Origin: an uncultured Roseobacter sp.
Lineage (GTDB): Bacteria > Pseudomonadota > Alphaproteobacteria > Rhodobacterales > Rhodobacteraceae
Direction of reading: 5' to 3'
Assembly: GCF_947495275.1 (NCBI RefSeq)
Contig: NZ_CANLYL010000002.1
Span: 434,001 to 498,000, forward strand
DNA: 64,000 bases
Of this stretch, positions 7,967-16,713 are shown in pieces. The position numbers were made by a program, and so were the translations under genes. Below the pieces are notes generated by a model, which was not told the DNA's origin, did not search any database, and worked only from the letters and a program-made list of their open reading frames with translations. Each line of letters opens with the position of its first letter. Positions within the stretch are counted from its first letter, which is position 1.

Positions 7967-9334
7967 ATGACGCAGGTCGTAGAACTCCCGCTTTGGCTCT
8001 TTGTGCTGATTGTGCTCTTTGCGGCCGTGACGTTCGCGTCGCACTTCCTGTTTCCATCGGTGCGCTGGTTTTTTCGACGACGGCTGGAGCGTGCGGTCAC
8101 ACGATTGAACGAGCGGCTGACGCGTCCCATCGAACCTTTCAAGCTGGCGCGGCGCTATGACATGATCCAGCGCCTGATCTATGATCCCGAAGTCACCCGT
8201 GAGATCGTCAATTATGCCAATGAGCATAATGTGCCTGAAAACGTCGCCTTCGAAAAAGCGCGAAGCTATGCGCGCGAAATCGTTCCGAGCTTTAGTGCTG
8301 TGGCCTATTTCAGCATCGGCATTCGGTTGGCGAGGCTGTTGGTCAACGCGATCTACACGGTTTGGACAGGGCCGAAAAATGAAGAGATTGTCCGGGATAT
8401 CCCGCGCGACGCGACAGTGGTTTTTATCATGAACCACCGCTCCAACATGGACTATGTGCTGGTGACCTATCTCGCGGCGCAAACCTCCACCCTGTCCTAT
8501 GCCGTGGGCGAATGGGCGCGGGTCTGGCCGCTGAGCCGTTTGATCCGGATGATGGGGGCCTATTTTATCCGGCGCCGGTCACGGGGTGCCCTGTATCGCA
8601 AGGTGTTGGCGCGCTATGTGCAGATGGCAACCGCAGGCGGTGTGGCGCAGGGAATATTTCCCGAAGGCGGGCTCAGCCTCAATGGTCAGCTTATGCCACC
8701 GAAACTGGGGCTTTTGGCCTATGTGCTGGAGGGCTATGACCCTGAGGGGCGGGATGTTGTCTTTGTCCCCGTTGCCATCAATTATGATCGGGTGTTGGAA
8801 GATCGGGTGCTGATCGCGGCGGCCGCCCGTGGGGATCGTCGTTTTGGTGCGCGCATTTCCGTGGTGGTGCGCTTCATCCTGAGTAAGTTCTGGCAGGGGC
8901 TGCGCGGTCGTGTCACGCGCTTTGGCACGGCAGCGGTCGCCTTTGGCAAACCGCTTTCGTTGCGCGACTTTGGCCCCGAAAAACCCGTCGAAGACCTCGC
9001 TGACACGTTGATGTCGCGTATTCAGGAGGCCATGCCGGTTCTCGCTGTGCCGCTTGTTTGCGATGTCTTGCAGCGACAAAGCCTGCCGATTTCGGAGGCA
9101 GACCTTGCAGCGCGGGTGAAGACAGTAGCGACGCAGCTTCAGCCGCAGGTTCCGGATGTCACATTCAATAACCTCGCGGAAGCCATACATCAGGCGCTCG
9201 TTCAACTGCGCAAACATGGTGTGGTCGCGCAGGTGTCGGAAGGCTGGCAGGTCAAAACAGGACAGGCGGACGTCGTGTCCTATTACGCGAATTCGATCGC
9301 GCTCCGGTCGAAGATGGATGCAGTTGCAGAATAA
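7967..9334 (+). CDS. PlsB-like glycerol-3-phosphate 1-acyltransferase
   Basis: 455 residues. An N-terminal hydrophobic segment (residues 8-29) suggests membrane association. The acyltransferase motif NHRSNMDY (H157-x4-D162) and the substrate-binding motif FPEGG (231-235) are intact. It is much shorter than E. coli PlsB (about 800 residues) and has no large N-terminal domain, yet retains a C-terminal helical region after the catalytic core. The likely role is acylation of glycerol 3-phosphate at sn-1 in phospholipid synthesis; another lysophospholipid acceptor is possible. It lies between the ethylmalonyl-CoA mutase gene and ccr. Confidence 0.85.
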   Translation: MTQVVELPLWLFVLIVLFAAVTFASHFLFPSVRWFFRRRLERAVTRLNERLTRPIEPFKLARRYDMIQRLIYDPEVTREIVNYANEHNVPENVAFEKARSYAREIVPSFSAVAYFSIGIRLARLLVNAIYTVWTGPKNEEIVRDIPRDATVVFIMNHRSNMDYVLVTYLAAQTSTLSYAVGEWARVWPLSRLIRMMGAYFIRRRSRGALYRKVLARYVQMATAGGVAQGIFPEGGLSLNGQLMPPKLGLLAYVLEGYDPEGRDVVFVPVAINYDRVLEDRVLIAAAARGDRRFGARISVVVRFILSKFWQGLRGRVTRFGTAAVAFGKPLSLRDFGPEKPVEDLADTLMSRIQEAMPVLAVPLVCDVLQRQSLPISEADLAARVKTVATQLQPQVPDVTFNNLAEAIHQALVQLRKHGVVAQVSEGWQVKTGQADVVSYYANSIALRSKMDAVAE

Positions 9335-9388
9335 TTTCTGCGGTTGCTCGGTCATAAAGTTACGTTTTTGATCCCTCTGGTGTTGCAA

Positions 9389-9400
9389 TGTTGCGCAACA
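9389..9400. promoter_or_regulatory. Palindrome upstream of ccr, candidate operator
   Basis: TGTTGCGCAACA is a perfect 12-bp palindrome 83 bases before the ccr start. The eight bases before it, TGTTGCAA, repeat the left half almost exactly, giving two adjacent copies of a TGTTGC half-site. TTGC/GCAA-type half-sites are known for the RamB/ScfR family of short-chain acyl-CoA regulators, so this is a reasonable operator candidate; the regulator itself is not in the window. Confidence 0.4.
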
Positions 9401-9483
9401 CTGCATATCCAATCCTGATACCGCTGCGATTCTGCAATGCGGCATGAATGAGTTTGGAAAACAGGGAAAGGCTGGAGGCTGGC

Positions 9484-10764
9484 ATGGCATTGGATACAAC
9501 CATCGCGCAATATGATGCGCCGGAAAAAGACCTCTATGAGATGGGCGAAATGCCTCCGATGGGTTACGTGCCCAAACAGATGTATGCTTGGGCAATCCGA
9601 CGGGAACGTCATGGTGAGCCCGACACGGCGATGCTGGAAGAAGTGGTTGATGTCCCACAGCTGGACAGTCAGGACGTGCTGGTGCTCGTGATGGCAGCAG
9701 GGATCAACTACAATGGCGTTTGGGCCTCGCTTGGCCAGCCGATCAGCCCCTTTGACGGGCACAGGCAGCCCTATCACATCGCCGGGTCTGACGCGTCGGG
9801 CATCGTCTGGGCGGTTGGAGACAAGGTGACGCGCTGGAAAGTCGGCGACGAAGTGGTCATTCATTGCAATCAGGACGATGGCGATGACGAAGAGTGCAAC
9901 GGCGGCGATCCGATGTATTCTTCAAGCCAGCGGATCTGGGGATATGAAACCCCTGATGGGTCTTTCGCGCAATTCACCCGTGTCCAAAGCCAGCAGCTGA
10001 TGCCGCGCCCCAAACATCTGACATGGGAAGAAAGTGCCTGCTACACGCTGACGCTGGCCACCGCATACCGGATGCTTTTCGGCCATGAACCGCATGATCT
10101 GAAACCTGGTCAGAACGTGCTGGTCTGGGGGGCCTCGGGCGGTCTGGGGTCTTATGCCATTCAGTTGATCAACACGGCAGGCGCAAATGCCATCGGGGTG
10201 ATTTCGGACGAAAGCAAGCGCGAGTTTGTTATGGATCTGGGTGCCAAGGGGGTTCTGAACCGCAAGGATTTCAACTGCTGGGGTCAGTTGCCGACGGTCA
10301 ACACTCCGGAATATGCCGAGTGGTTCAAGGAAGCGCGCAAGTTTGGCAAGGCCATCTGGGAGATCACCGGCAAGGGCGTGAATGTCGATATGGTGTTTGA
10401 ACACCCCGGCGAGGCGACTTTCCCGGTCTCGACATTCGTGGTGAAAAAGGGCGGCATGGTTGTGATCTGCGCGGGTACAAGCGGGTTCAATCTGACCTTT
10501 GACGTGCGCTACATGTGGATGCACCAGAAACGCCTGCAAGGTAGTCACTTTGCCCACCTCAAACAGGCAAGCGCTGCAAACCGTCTGATGCTTGAGCGTC
10601 GTCTCGATCCTTGCATGTCAGAGGTCTTTACCTGGGCGGATTTGCCTCAGGCCCATATGAAGATGCTCCGAAACGCGCATAAACCGGGCAATATGTCGGT
10701 GTTGGTTCAGGCCCCAACGACAGGTCTGCGCACCTTCGAAGATGCGTTAGAGGCGCATCGTTAA
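9484..10764 (+). CDS. ccr: Crotonyl-CoA carboxylase/reductase
   Basis: 426 residues from the ATG at 9484, which has GGAGG a few bases upstream; an in-frame ATG at 9448 adds 12 residues without a ribosome site. The sequence matches the Rhodobacter Ccr family throughout: MYAWAIRRERHGEPD, VVIHCNQDDGDDEECNGGDPM, the NADPH-binding WGASGGLGSYAIQLINTAGA, and FEHPGEATFPVS. It reductively carboxylates crotonyl-CoA to (2S)-ethylmalonyl-CoA with NADPH and CO2, the signature step of the ethylmalonyl-CoA pathway for acetate assimilation without isocitrate lyase. A strong terminator follows 29 bases after the stop. Confidence 0.97.
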   Translation: MALDTTIAQYDAPEKDLYEMGEMPPMGYVPKQMYAWAIRRERHGEPDTAMLEEVVDVPQLDSQDVLVLVMAAGINYNGVWASLGQPISPFDGHRQPYHIAGSDASGIVWAVGDKVTRWKVGDEVVIHCNQDDGDDEECNGGDPMYSSSQRIWGYETPDGSFAQFTRVQSQQLMPRPKHLTWEESACYTLTLATAYRMLFGHEPHDLKPGQNVLVWGASGGLGSYAIQLINTAGANAIGVISDESKREFVMDLGAKGVLNRKDFNCWGQLPTVNTPEYAEWFKEARKFGKAIWEITGKGVNVDMVFEHPGEATFPVSTFVVKKGGMVVICAGTSGFNLTFDVRYMWMHQKRLQGSHFAHLKQASAANRLMLERRLDPCMSEVFTWADLPQAHMKMLRNAHKPGNMSVLVQAPTTGLRTFEDALEAHR

Positions 10765-10793
10765 TACCTGAAACTTGAAGTTTTACACTACCT

Positions 10794-10830
10794 AACGCCC
10801 CCGAATCATGTATATGACTCGGGGGCGTTT
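10794..10830 (+). terminator. Rho-independent terminator of ccr
   Basis: An 11-bp perfect stem (AACGCCCCCGA pairing with TCGGGGGCGTT) encloses a 14-base loop; the stem runs into three T residues. It begins 29 bases after the ccr stop and insulates ccr from the quorum-sensing locus. Confidence 0.85.
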
Positions 10831-10982
10831 CCCGCTATACGTGTGACGCACTTTAGTATCAACGACTTACATTTCTGGCCCTCACTATTTCTGGGGAGTT
10901 AATATCCGCGAATTTTCAACCCCCGTTCATACATGTTAGAGTTGTGTTAATCTTTCATTAACCTTTAAGGGGCGAGTCTGAC

Positions 10983-11198
10983 ATGAGAAGTGACTGGATT
11001 TTGGACGTTCTTACGGACTTGAAAACTTTTGCGACTGCCAACGATCTGCCGGTGCTCGCCGAACAGTTGGATGATACCGCAATTGTAGCCCTGGCCGAGA
11101 TCGCCGCCCTTCACGATAGGACGCAAGGCACGGCTCATGGTAACGAACACGACGGTGGAGGAGGTTTTGGCGGCGCTGGAGCAGGCGGACACGCTTGA
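10983..11198 (+). CDS. Small protein overlapping the start of luxR
   Basis: 71 residues. The ATG is preceded by AAGGGGCG at a suitable distance. The first 45 residues look like a small helical protein (SDWILDVLTDLKTFATANDLPVLAEQLDDTAIVALAEIAAL), while the tail is a Gly/His-rich run produced where the frame overlaps luxR by 62 bases. There is no signal peptide or membrane segment. I believe similar short frames precede luxR in other Roseobacter genomes, but that is memory and not checked here. If translated, it is coupled to luxR and could modulate it. Confidence 0.6.
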   Translation: MRSDWILDVLTDLKTFATANDLPVLAEQLDDTAIVALAEIAALHDRTQGTAHGNEHDGGGGFGGAGAGGHA

Positions 11199-11856
11199 AG
11201 CCATCCAGGAGGCTATCCTCAAACTCAGGGAGTATTTCCGAATTGACAATATGGTCTACCACTGGGTGGACAGCGCCGGAGAGCAATACGGCTACGGCAC
11301 CTACCCATTGGAATGGGCCGCACACTATCAGGAGCAGAACTACATACGGATCGATCCGGTCATCGCCGGGTGCTACAAACGGTTTCACCCGGTGGATTGG
11401 AAAAGGCTCGATTGGTCCGGCAAGGCAGTAAAGGCGTTTCAGGCGGAGGCAATTGAATACGGAATTGGAAATCAGGGATATTCAATTCCGATTCGCGGAC
11501 CTAACGGGCAGTTCGCCCTCTTTACGGTGAATCACACCTGCGACGACACGGAATGGGAAGAGTTTACAGAAACTAACCGGCGCGAACTTATCTTGATCGC
11601 GCATTATTTTAACCAAAAGGCACTGGAGTTCGAGCCGAACCGCGCACCGGAACAATCGCAGCCCCTATCCCCGCGCGAAATCGACGCGATGACACTGCTT
11701 GCGATCGGCTATAGCCGCGCGCAAGTCGCTGATACGCTTTCGATTTCCGAGCACACACTGCGGGTCTACATCGAAAGCGCCCGGTTCAAACTTGGTGCTT
11801 CAAATACAACTCATGCCGTCGCCCGGGCACTGAGCCGCGGGCTGATTGTCGTGTAA
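11137..11856 (+). CDS. luxR: LuxR-family acyl-homoserine lactone receptor and regulator
   Basis: 239 residues. The N-terminal autoinducer-binding domain (about 20-160) keeps the family's key aromatic and acidic residues: YPLEWAAHYQEQNYIRIDPV (Trp, Tyr, Asp), a Trp in HPVDWKRLDW, and GYSIPIRGPNGQFALF. The C-terminal LuxR-type HTH starts at LSPREIDAMTLLAIGYSRAQVADTLSISEHTLRVYIESARFKLGA. Such proteins bind an acyl-homoserine lactone and control transcription at lux boxes. luxI lies 114 bases downstream with a dyad in between. The start at 11137 has AAGG upstream and lies inside the small preceding frame. Confidence 0.93.
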   Translation: MVTNTTVEEVLAALEQADTLEAIQEAILKLREYFRIDNMVYHWVDSAGEQYGYGTYPLEWAAHYQEQNYIRIDPVIAGCYKRFHPVDWKRLDWSGKAVKAFQAEAIEYGIGNQGYSIPIRGPNGQFALFTVNHTCDDTEWEEFTETNRRELILIAHYFNQKALEFEPNRAPEQSQPLSPREIDAMTLLAIGYSRAQVADTLSISEHTLRVYIESARFKLGASNTTHAVARALSRGLIVV

Positions 11857-11886
11857 TTTTCGACCGGTTTTGACGTTCAATGGTTA

Positions 11887-11908
11887 CCAATCCGCACGAG
11901 CGGGTTGG
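11887..11908. promoter_or_regulatory. Candidate lux box upstream of luxI
   Basis: A 22-bp imperfect dyad: left arm CCAATCCGC, four-base centre ACGA, right arm GCGGGTTGG (8 of 9 positions pair). It ends 62 bases before the luxI ATG, a suitable position for overlap with a -35 region. Length and symmetry match known LuxR-type operators, although the half-site sequence is not the Vibrio consensus. Confidence 0.55.
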
Positions 11909-11970
11909 GCGGTGTTAAGCATCCTCAAGCCATCCTTTGTTCACGCCTCGCACTGACCAAAGGATACACA

Positions 11971-12609
11971 ATGCTTCGTTACATCTACGCAGATCAGCTT
12001 GATAACCACCCCAAACTCAAAGCTTCCATGTTCAAAGATCGTGCGGATCAGTTCAAGGCGCGGCTGGGATGGGAAGTGGATGTAGATGACGCAGGTTACG
12101 AGCGTGACGAATATGATGCGATGAATCCGCTCTATGTCATTTGGGAAATGCCCGATGGCACGCACGGCGGATCCATGCGGTTCTTGCCGACCACCGAACG
12201 TACCATGGTCAACGACCATTTCACCCAACTCATGGGGGGCGGGACAATCACCAGCCCGCTGATCTGGGAGTGCACCCGGTTCTGCCTTAACCGTGATGCG
12301 CCCAGCCGGGTCGCCGCAGCCCTGATGCTCGCAGGTGGTGAAATCATGAACGGATTTGGGGTGAGGCATTTCGTGGGCGTCTTTGATGCACGCATGGTAC
12401 GCATTTACCGGATGATCGGGTCGTCCCCGGAAGTTTTGGGCAGTGAAGGCAAGGGCCGCGACCAAATCAGTGTTGGTTTGTGGGAATTCACGCCACAGGC
12501 GCAGGCCAAGATTGCCGCGCGCGCCGGGGTTTCTCTGGAATTGTCCCGGCTTTGGTTTGACCGCGCGTTTGGCCGGGTTGAAACGCGCCAGCTTGCGCAG
12601 GCTGGCTGA
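11971..12609 (+). CDS. luxI: Acyl-homoserine lactone synthase
   Basis: 213 residues from the ATG at 11971, preceded by AAAGGA. Every invariant LuxI-family position is recognisable: R24, F28, W34, the acidic pair D46/D49, R70, F84, E100 and R103. The enzyme makes an acyl-homoserine lactone from S-adenosylmethionine and an acyl-ACP donor; acyl chain length cannot be read from the sequence. It forms a pair with the upstream luxR, and the dyad at 11887-11908 suggests autoinduction. Confidence 0.95.
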   Translation: MLRYIYADQLDNHPKLKASMFKDRADQFKARLGWEVDVDDAGYERDEYDAMNPLYVIWEMPDGTHGGSMRFLPTTERTMVNDHFTQLMGGGTITSPLIWECTRFCLNRDAPSRVAAALMLAGGEIMNGFGVRHFVGVFDARMVRIYRMIGSSPEVLGSEGKGRDQISVGLWEFTPQAQAKIAARAGVSLELSRLWFDRAFGRVETRQLAQAG

Positions 12610-12662
12610 AACAGCGCAGGTCGCATCTGGTCCCCGGCGCGTCCCCCCTGTAGGGTCGCGCC

Positions 12663-14207
12663 ATGAGCGAACCGGCCCTTACATTTTCCGATGACCAAGC
12701 CTCCGCATTTGACAGCGTAACCGACCTGCTGCGCAGTGCGGGCATTGATCTGGACGATCAGTTGCTGACCCCGCCGCGGGGGACTGCCACTTCCGTCATG
12801 GCGATCACGGGTAAGGCTGGTTCGGGGAAAACCCTATTACTTGCAGAGCTTTACAAGGCGCTGGAAGGGGCAGGCGTCGACGTGGTTTCAGGGGATTACG
12901 AATCCCGAAAACGGCGCGACAAACGAACCCTGGCCATCCTTGCGCCCACCAATAAAGCCGCAAGCGTGCTGCGTCTGCGCGGGGTGCCTGCGACAACCAT
13001 TCACCGTATTCTCTATACGCCGGTCTACGATCCGGAGTATGAACGCATCGCAGAATGGCTGGCCACGGGAGGCGACGATCGCCCGGAAATAGAGGGGCTG
13101 ACAGATGTCGCTCTTGATCGCGCTGCGGCCTTCTATGCGACAAACAAATCAATCCCCGGTGCTCTTGCGGCCGCGGGCCTGCGCGGTTCAGATTTCATTA
13201 CCGGCTGGAAACGGCGCGAAGAACCGCTGGACATCGGGTTTGTCGATGAATCCTCTATGCTGGATGACAAGCAGTTCGAGGACCTTAAGGAGATTTTCCC
13301 CACGCTTTTGCTGTTCGGCGATCCGGCTCAGCTTGCGCCGGTAAATCAGTCCGGTGCGATGGTCTTTGAAAAGCTGCCCGAAACGCGGGTGCTCAGCTTG
13401 CAGAGAATCCACCGGCAAGAGGCTGACAACCCCATTCTTGATCTGGCCCATGCGCTGGGGGATCCCGAGGTGGGTTTCGAAGACTTCGAGCGCATGGTCG
13501 AGCAGGCGGCGCGCCGTGACGAACGTGTGGTTTGGGGGCAGAGGGTTGAGGTTGATCTGATGGCACGCAGCCCTGTTCTGGTGTGGCGCAATGCGACACG
13601 CATCCGGCTGATCAACGCGTTCCGGCAAGTGCATGGTGCACCGACAGACGCTCTGCTCGAAGGCGAGCCCCTGATCTGCGACGGCCTGGAGCTGCCGCTC
13701 AAACATCGCAAAAAACGCCTTGATCTCGAAGCGCGCGGATTGATCAAGGGCGCGCAGGTCATCTATCTGGGTGAAGGTCGCAAACCCGGTTTCAGCCGCC
13801 TGCATGTGATGGGCGCAGAGGATCCTCAGGTATCTGCAGCCTCGATTGTGAAAATCGAAAAGCCCGATGAAGAGGAGCCGTTCATTCCCTTTGCCGCGCG
13901 CATGGGGGCGACGTTCCTGCATGGGGCTGCTGTAACCATTCACAAAGCGCAGGGCAGCCAGTGGGATACGGTACAGGTCTTTGCGCCAGATCTCTACGCT
14001 GCGGCGCGCATGGGGCGATCAGAGGCCGGTCAACCCTTGTGGAAACGTCTGGCCTATGTTGCGATCACCCGTGCACAGGAGCGCCTGATATGGGTTGTGC
14101 GCAACCGTCTGTCGATGCCGACAGGCCCTCTGGCCGTAGACGATCTGCGCAGCTTGAGTGCACCCGCGCTGACCCTGAGTGAACCGGAAGTGGAGAATAT
14201 ACCGTGA
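12663..14207 (+). CDS. RecD/UvrD-like superfamily I helicase
   Basis: 514 residues. Walker A is ITGKAGSGKT (48-57); APTNKAASVLRLRG corresponds to motif Ia; the Walker B segment is FVDESSML; LLFGDPAQLAPV is motif III; IHKAQGSQWDTV is motif V; and VAITRAQERLIWV is motif VI. The arrangement is that of small stand-alone RecD-like (SF1B) ATPases in alphaproteobacteria, without RecB or RecC partners nearby. The role is probably DNA unwinding in repair or recombination. The SDR gene overlaps its stop. Confidence 0.85.
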   Translation: MSEPALTFSDDQASAFDSVTDLLRSAGIDLDDQLLTPPRGTATSVMAITGKAGSGKTLLLAELYKALEGAGVDVVSGDYESRKRRDKRTLAILAPTNKAASVLRLRGVPATTIHRILYTPVYDPEYERIAEWLATGGDDRPEIEGLTDVALDRAAAFYATNKSIPGALAAAGLRGSDFITGWKRREEPLDIGFVDESSMLDDKQFEDLKEIFPTLLLFGDPAQLAPVNQSGAMVFEKLPETRVLSLQRIHRQEADNPILDLAHALGDPEVGFEDFERMVEQAARRDERVVWGQRVEVDLMARSPVLVWRNATRIRLINAFRQVHGAPTDALLEGEPLICDGLELPLKHRKKRLDLEARGLIKGAQVIYLGEGRKPGFSRLHVMGAEDPQVSAASIVKIEKPDEEEPFIPFAARMGATFLHGAAVTIHKAQGSQWDTVQVFAPDLYAAARMGRSEAGQPLWKRLAYVAITRAQERLIWVVRNRLSMPTGPLAVDDLRSLSAPALTLSEPEVENIP

Positions 14208-14905
14208 AGTCGATTGTCATTACCGGGGCGAGTTCGGGAATTGGTCATGCAACCGCTGAAGTCTTTCTGGATGCCGGTTGGCGCGTGGGCCTGATCGCGC
14301 GGCGTGCGGAGCGGTTGGAGGCTTTGGCGGACAAATACGACAGTGCCGTGGCCCTGCCAGCGGATGTGACGGATGCCGTTGCGATGGAGGGTGCTTTTGA
14401 GGCCTTTGGGCCGCTCGACGTGCTGTTCAACAATGCCGGGCTTTTTGGACCTGCGGCCACAATCGACGAGGTGCCGCTGTCCGAATGGGCGCAGGTCATG
14501 CAGGTCAATATCGGTGGCATGTTCATCGCCGCACAACTGGCATTTCGGCGGATGCGCCAGCAGACCCCACAAGGCGGGCGGATCATCAACAATGGCTCGC
14601 TATCGGCCTATGTGCCGCGCCCCAATTCGGTCTGTTACACCACCACGAAACACGCGGTGACCGGCTTGACCAAGACACTCTCGCTGGATGGGCGACCGTT
14701 TGGTATCGCCTGCGGTCAGATCGACATTGGCAATGCAGAGACCGAATTGCTGGAAAAGCTCAAAAAGACGCAGCCCGGCACCGAAACCATGCATGTGCGC
14801 AATGCCGCCAACTCGGTGCTGCATATGGCGCAGATGCCTGCCGAGGCTAATGTGCAGTTCATGACGGTGATGGCGACCACAATGCCCTACATCGGGCGCG
14901 GCTGA
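14204..14905 (+). CDS. Short-chain dehydrogenase/reductase
   Basis: 233 residues starting with GTG at 14204, which overlaps the helicase stop (GTGA). The nucleotide-binding motif is TGASSGIG (7-14), the structural NNAG lies at 76-79, and the catalytic triad Ser132, Tyr145 and Lys149 (YTTTK) is complete. The acidic end of beta strand 2 is replaced by ARRAER, which favours NADP(H). The substrate is unknown. Translational coupling to a helicase is probably incidental. Confidence 0.9.
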   Translation: MKSIVITGASSGIGHATAEVFLDAGWRVGLIARRAERLEALADKYDSAVALPADVTDAVAMEGAFEAFGPLDVLFNNAGLFGPAATIDEVPLSEWAQVMQVNIGGMFIAAQLAFRRMRQQTPQGGRIINNGSLSAYVPRPNSVCYTTTKHAVTGLTKTLSLDGRPFGIACGQIDIGNAETELLEKLKKTQPGTETMHVRNAANSVLHMAQMPAEANVQFMTVMATTMPYIGRG

Positions 14906-14947
14906 CGGCAGATACCGCCGCATCCCACCGACGCAGGAACGCGCTCG

Positions 14948-15706
14948 CTACGCCCGGAAAATCCTGAACACCGCAGACGCCAACCATCCCGCACTGATCG
15001 CAATGGCTAGCGACATCAGCCCATAGATCAGCGCGTTTTCACGTGATAGCTTGAACAACCATCTTTCCAGACCAACCTTGCGGACGTAGATGCTGGTTTC
15101 ATATTTCGAGATCACATTGCCGCCACGGGTCAGGAAGATACGTGTCTTGTAGTCGCCTTCCGTTAGTGCCGCCGGCAGTTTGATCGCGGTTCGAAATAGC
15201 GTCTGCTCATCAATGCTGATCGTGCCTTCGTTCAGCTGATACTGGTTCGCTTTGGATTTGATACGGATCAATGCATCGGTGAACTTCGTAGCATCCTCAA
15301 TCGTATCCGGTGCGCCGACCGAGCGGATTGCCCGGGGAATGGACACGCGGTGCCGAAGGTCTTCGGTGTCAGTCAAGGACAGTCCGAGCAGGGTGCTGGT
15401 CGACACTGCATAAAAGCTGGGCGCCCGGTCGACTTCCACGGCATCTGTGTTCACCCAGATGCCCAGCCGTTTTTCCTTGCGCCGTACGACAACTTCTTCC
15501 GACGGGCCGGACACGGTTACGATAACCTGTAGTCGTGGCTCAGCCGGGATCGGTGCTTCGCGTTTGACAGCACCGAAGATGAGGATTTCGGAACCGTCAA
15601 AACTGGTGTCGATCGAGACGGTATCCTTGCTTAATCCCAGCACGACTTCTTCGGCCAGGGCAGGCAAGGTGAGAATGAAAATGAGAAAGGCCGCAAGGTA
15701 TCGCAT
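14948..15706 (-). CDS. TIGR02186 family membrane-anchored protein
   Basis: 252 residues: a signal peptide of about 18 residues, a periplasmic beta-rich domain (about 20-220), and a C-terminal membrane segment (about 228-248) followed by a short basic tail. It matches my knowledge of the alphaproteobacterial family TIGR02186, usually encoded beside TauE/SafE-type exporters, as here: its start overlaps the exporter's stop by one base. A role as a periplasmic partner of the transporter is inferred from context only. Confidence 0.75.
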   Translation of the reverse strand: MRYLAAFLIFILTLPALAEEVVLGLSKDTVSIDTSFDGSEILIFGAVKREAPIPAEPRLQVIVTVSGPSEEVVVRRKEKRLGIWVNTDAVEVDRAPSFYAVSTSTLLGLSLTDTEDLRHRVSIPRAIRSVGAPDTIEDATKFTDALIRIKSKANQYQLNEGTISIDEQTLFRTAIKLPAALTEGDYKTRIFLTRGGNVISKYETSIYVRKVGLERWLFKLSRENALIYGLMSLAIAISAGWLASAVFRIFRA

Positions 15707-16617
15707 CAGTGACCTGCCGCGCCGATGGAATAGAGCTCCGCCGGCATCAACAGAAGGTCGAGGGCAAGCTTGCCGCAGACCACCAGCACCATGAGGGCCA
15801 GCAGGATACGCAGTTGTTCCGCTTTCATCTTGACGCCGATGCGGGTGCCGATCTGGGCTCCGATGACACCACCCACCAGCAGCAAGACCGCCAGAACGAT
15901 ATCAACGGTAAAGTTGGTTGTGGCGTGCAGTAGAGTCGTGAAGGCGGTTACGAAGATGATCTGGAAAAGCGAGGTTCCGACAACCACCTTGGTAGGCATG
16001 CCGAGCAGGTAGATCATGGCAGGGACCATGATAAAACCGCCGCCAACCCCCATGATGGCTGCCAGAATGCCGACGGAGATTCCGACCAAAACCGGTGGGA
16101 TCACCGAGATATAAAGACCGGAGACGCGGAAACGCATCTTGAAGGGCAGACCGTGAATCCAGTTGTGTTTTTTGCGGGCGGGCGCCTTGCCGGATTTTGT
16201 CTTGCGGATCGCGTTCAGGCTTTCGATGAACATCAGCCCGCCGATCACGCCCAGAAAGACCACGTAGCAGAGCTTGACCAGCAGATCCACCTGCCCCTGC
16301 GCCTTGAGATAGTTAAAGACCACAACGCCCAAAGCAGCCCCGATCAGGCCGCCGACAAGCAGCACCGTGCCCATCCTGAGGTCCACGGTTTTTCGTTTCA
16401 GATGCGCCAGAACGCCCGAAAACGATGAGGCAACGATCTGATTGGCTTCGGTAGCAACTGCTACGGCGGGCGGGATGCCGATGATGAACAACAGTGGTGT
16501 CATCAAAAAGCCGCCGCCCACGCCAAACATACCTGATAGAACACCCACAATACCGCCGAGGCCCAGCAGCAGAAAGGCATTGACCGATACTTCGGCGATG
16601 GGAAGGTAGATTTGCAT
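15706..16617 (-). CDS. TauE/SafE (TSUP) family anion exporter
   Basis: 303 residues with about eight hydrophobic segments. The two repeated family motifs are visible: GIVGVLSGMFGVGGGFLMTPLL near residues 20-40 and ILAAIMGVGGGFIMVPAMIYLLGMPTKVVVGTSLFQ in the second half. TSUP proteins export sulfite, sulfoacetate or related organosulfur anions across the inner membrane. It is followed directly by the TIGR02186 gene, so the two probably form one operon. The substrate is not determinable here. Confidence 0.88.
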   Translation of the reverse strand: MQIYLPIAEVSVNAFLLLGLGGIVGVLSGMFGVGGGFLMTPLLFIIGIPPAVAVATEANQIVASSFSGVLAHLKRKTVDLRMGTVLLVGGLIGAALGVVVFNYLKAQGQVDLLVKLCYVVFLGVIGGLMFIESLNAIRKTKSGKAPARKKHNWIHGLPFKMRFRVSGLYISVIPPVLVGISVGILAAIMGVGGGFIMVPAMIYLLGMPTKVVVGTSLFQIIFVTAFTTLLHATTNFTVDIVLAVLLLVGGVIGAQIGTRIGVKMKAEQLRILLALMVLVVCGKLALDLLLMPAELYSIGAAGH

Positions 16618-16713
16618 GTCCCCTGTTAGAGCAAGGGCGGGTGTGAAATCAATGCCTCTTGCTGCTGTGCAGAAAAGAGGACTGACAGAATTGGCGAAAC
16701 TGGCCTTATGCGG

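Noticed and set aside
12663-14207. RecD-like helicase next to luxI as part of a defence or mobile system
   Set aside because: No nuclease, toxin or integrase partners; the neighbours are ordinary metabolic genes, so it is treated as a housekeeping helicase.
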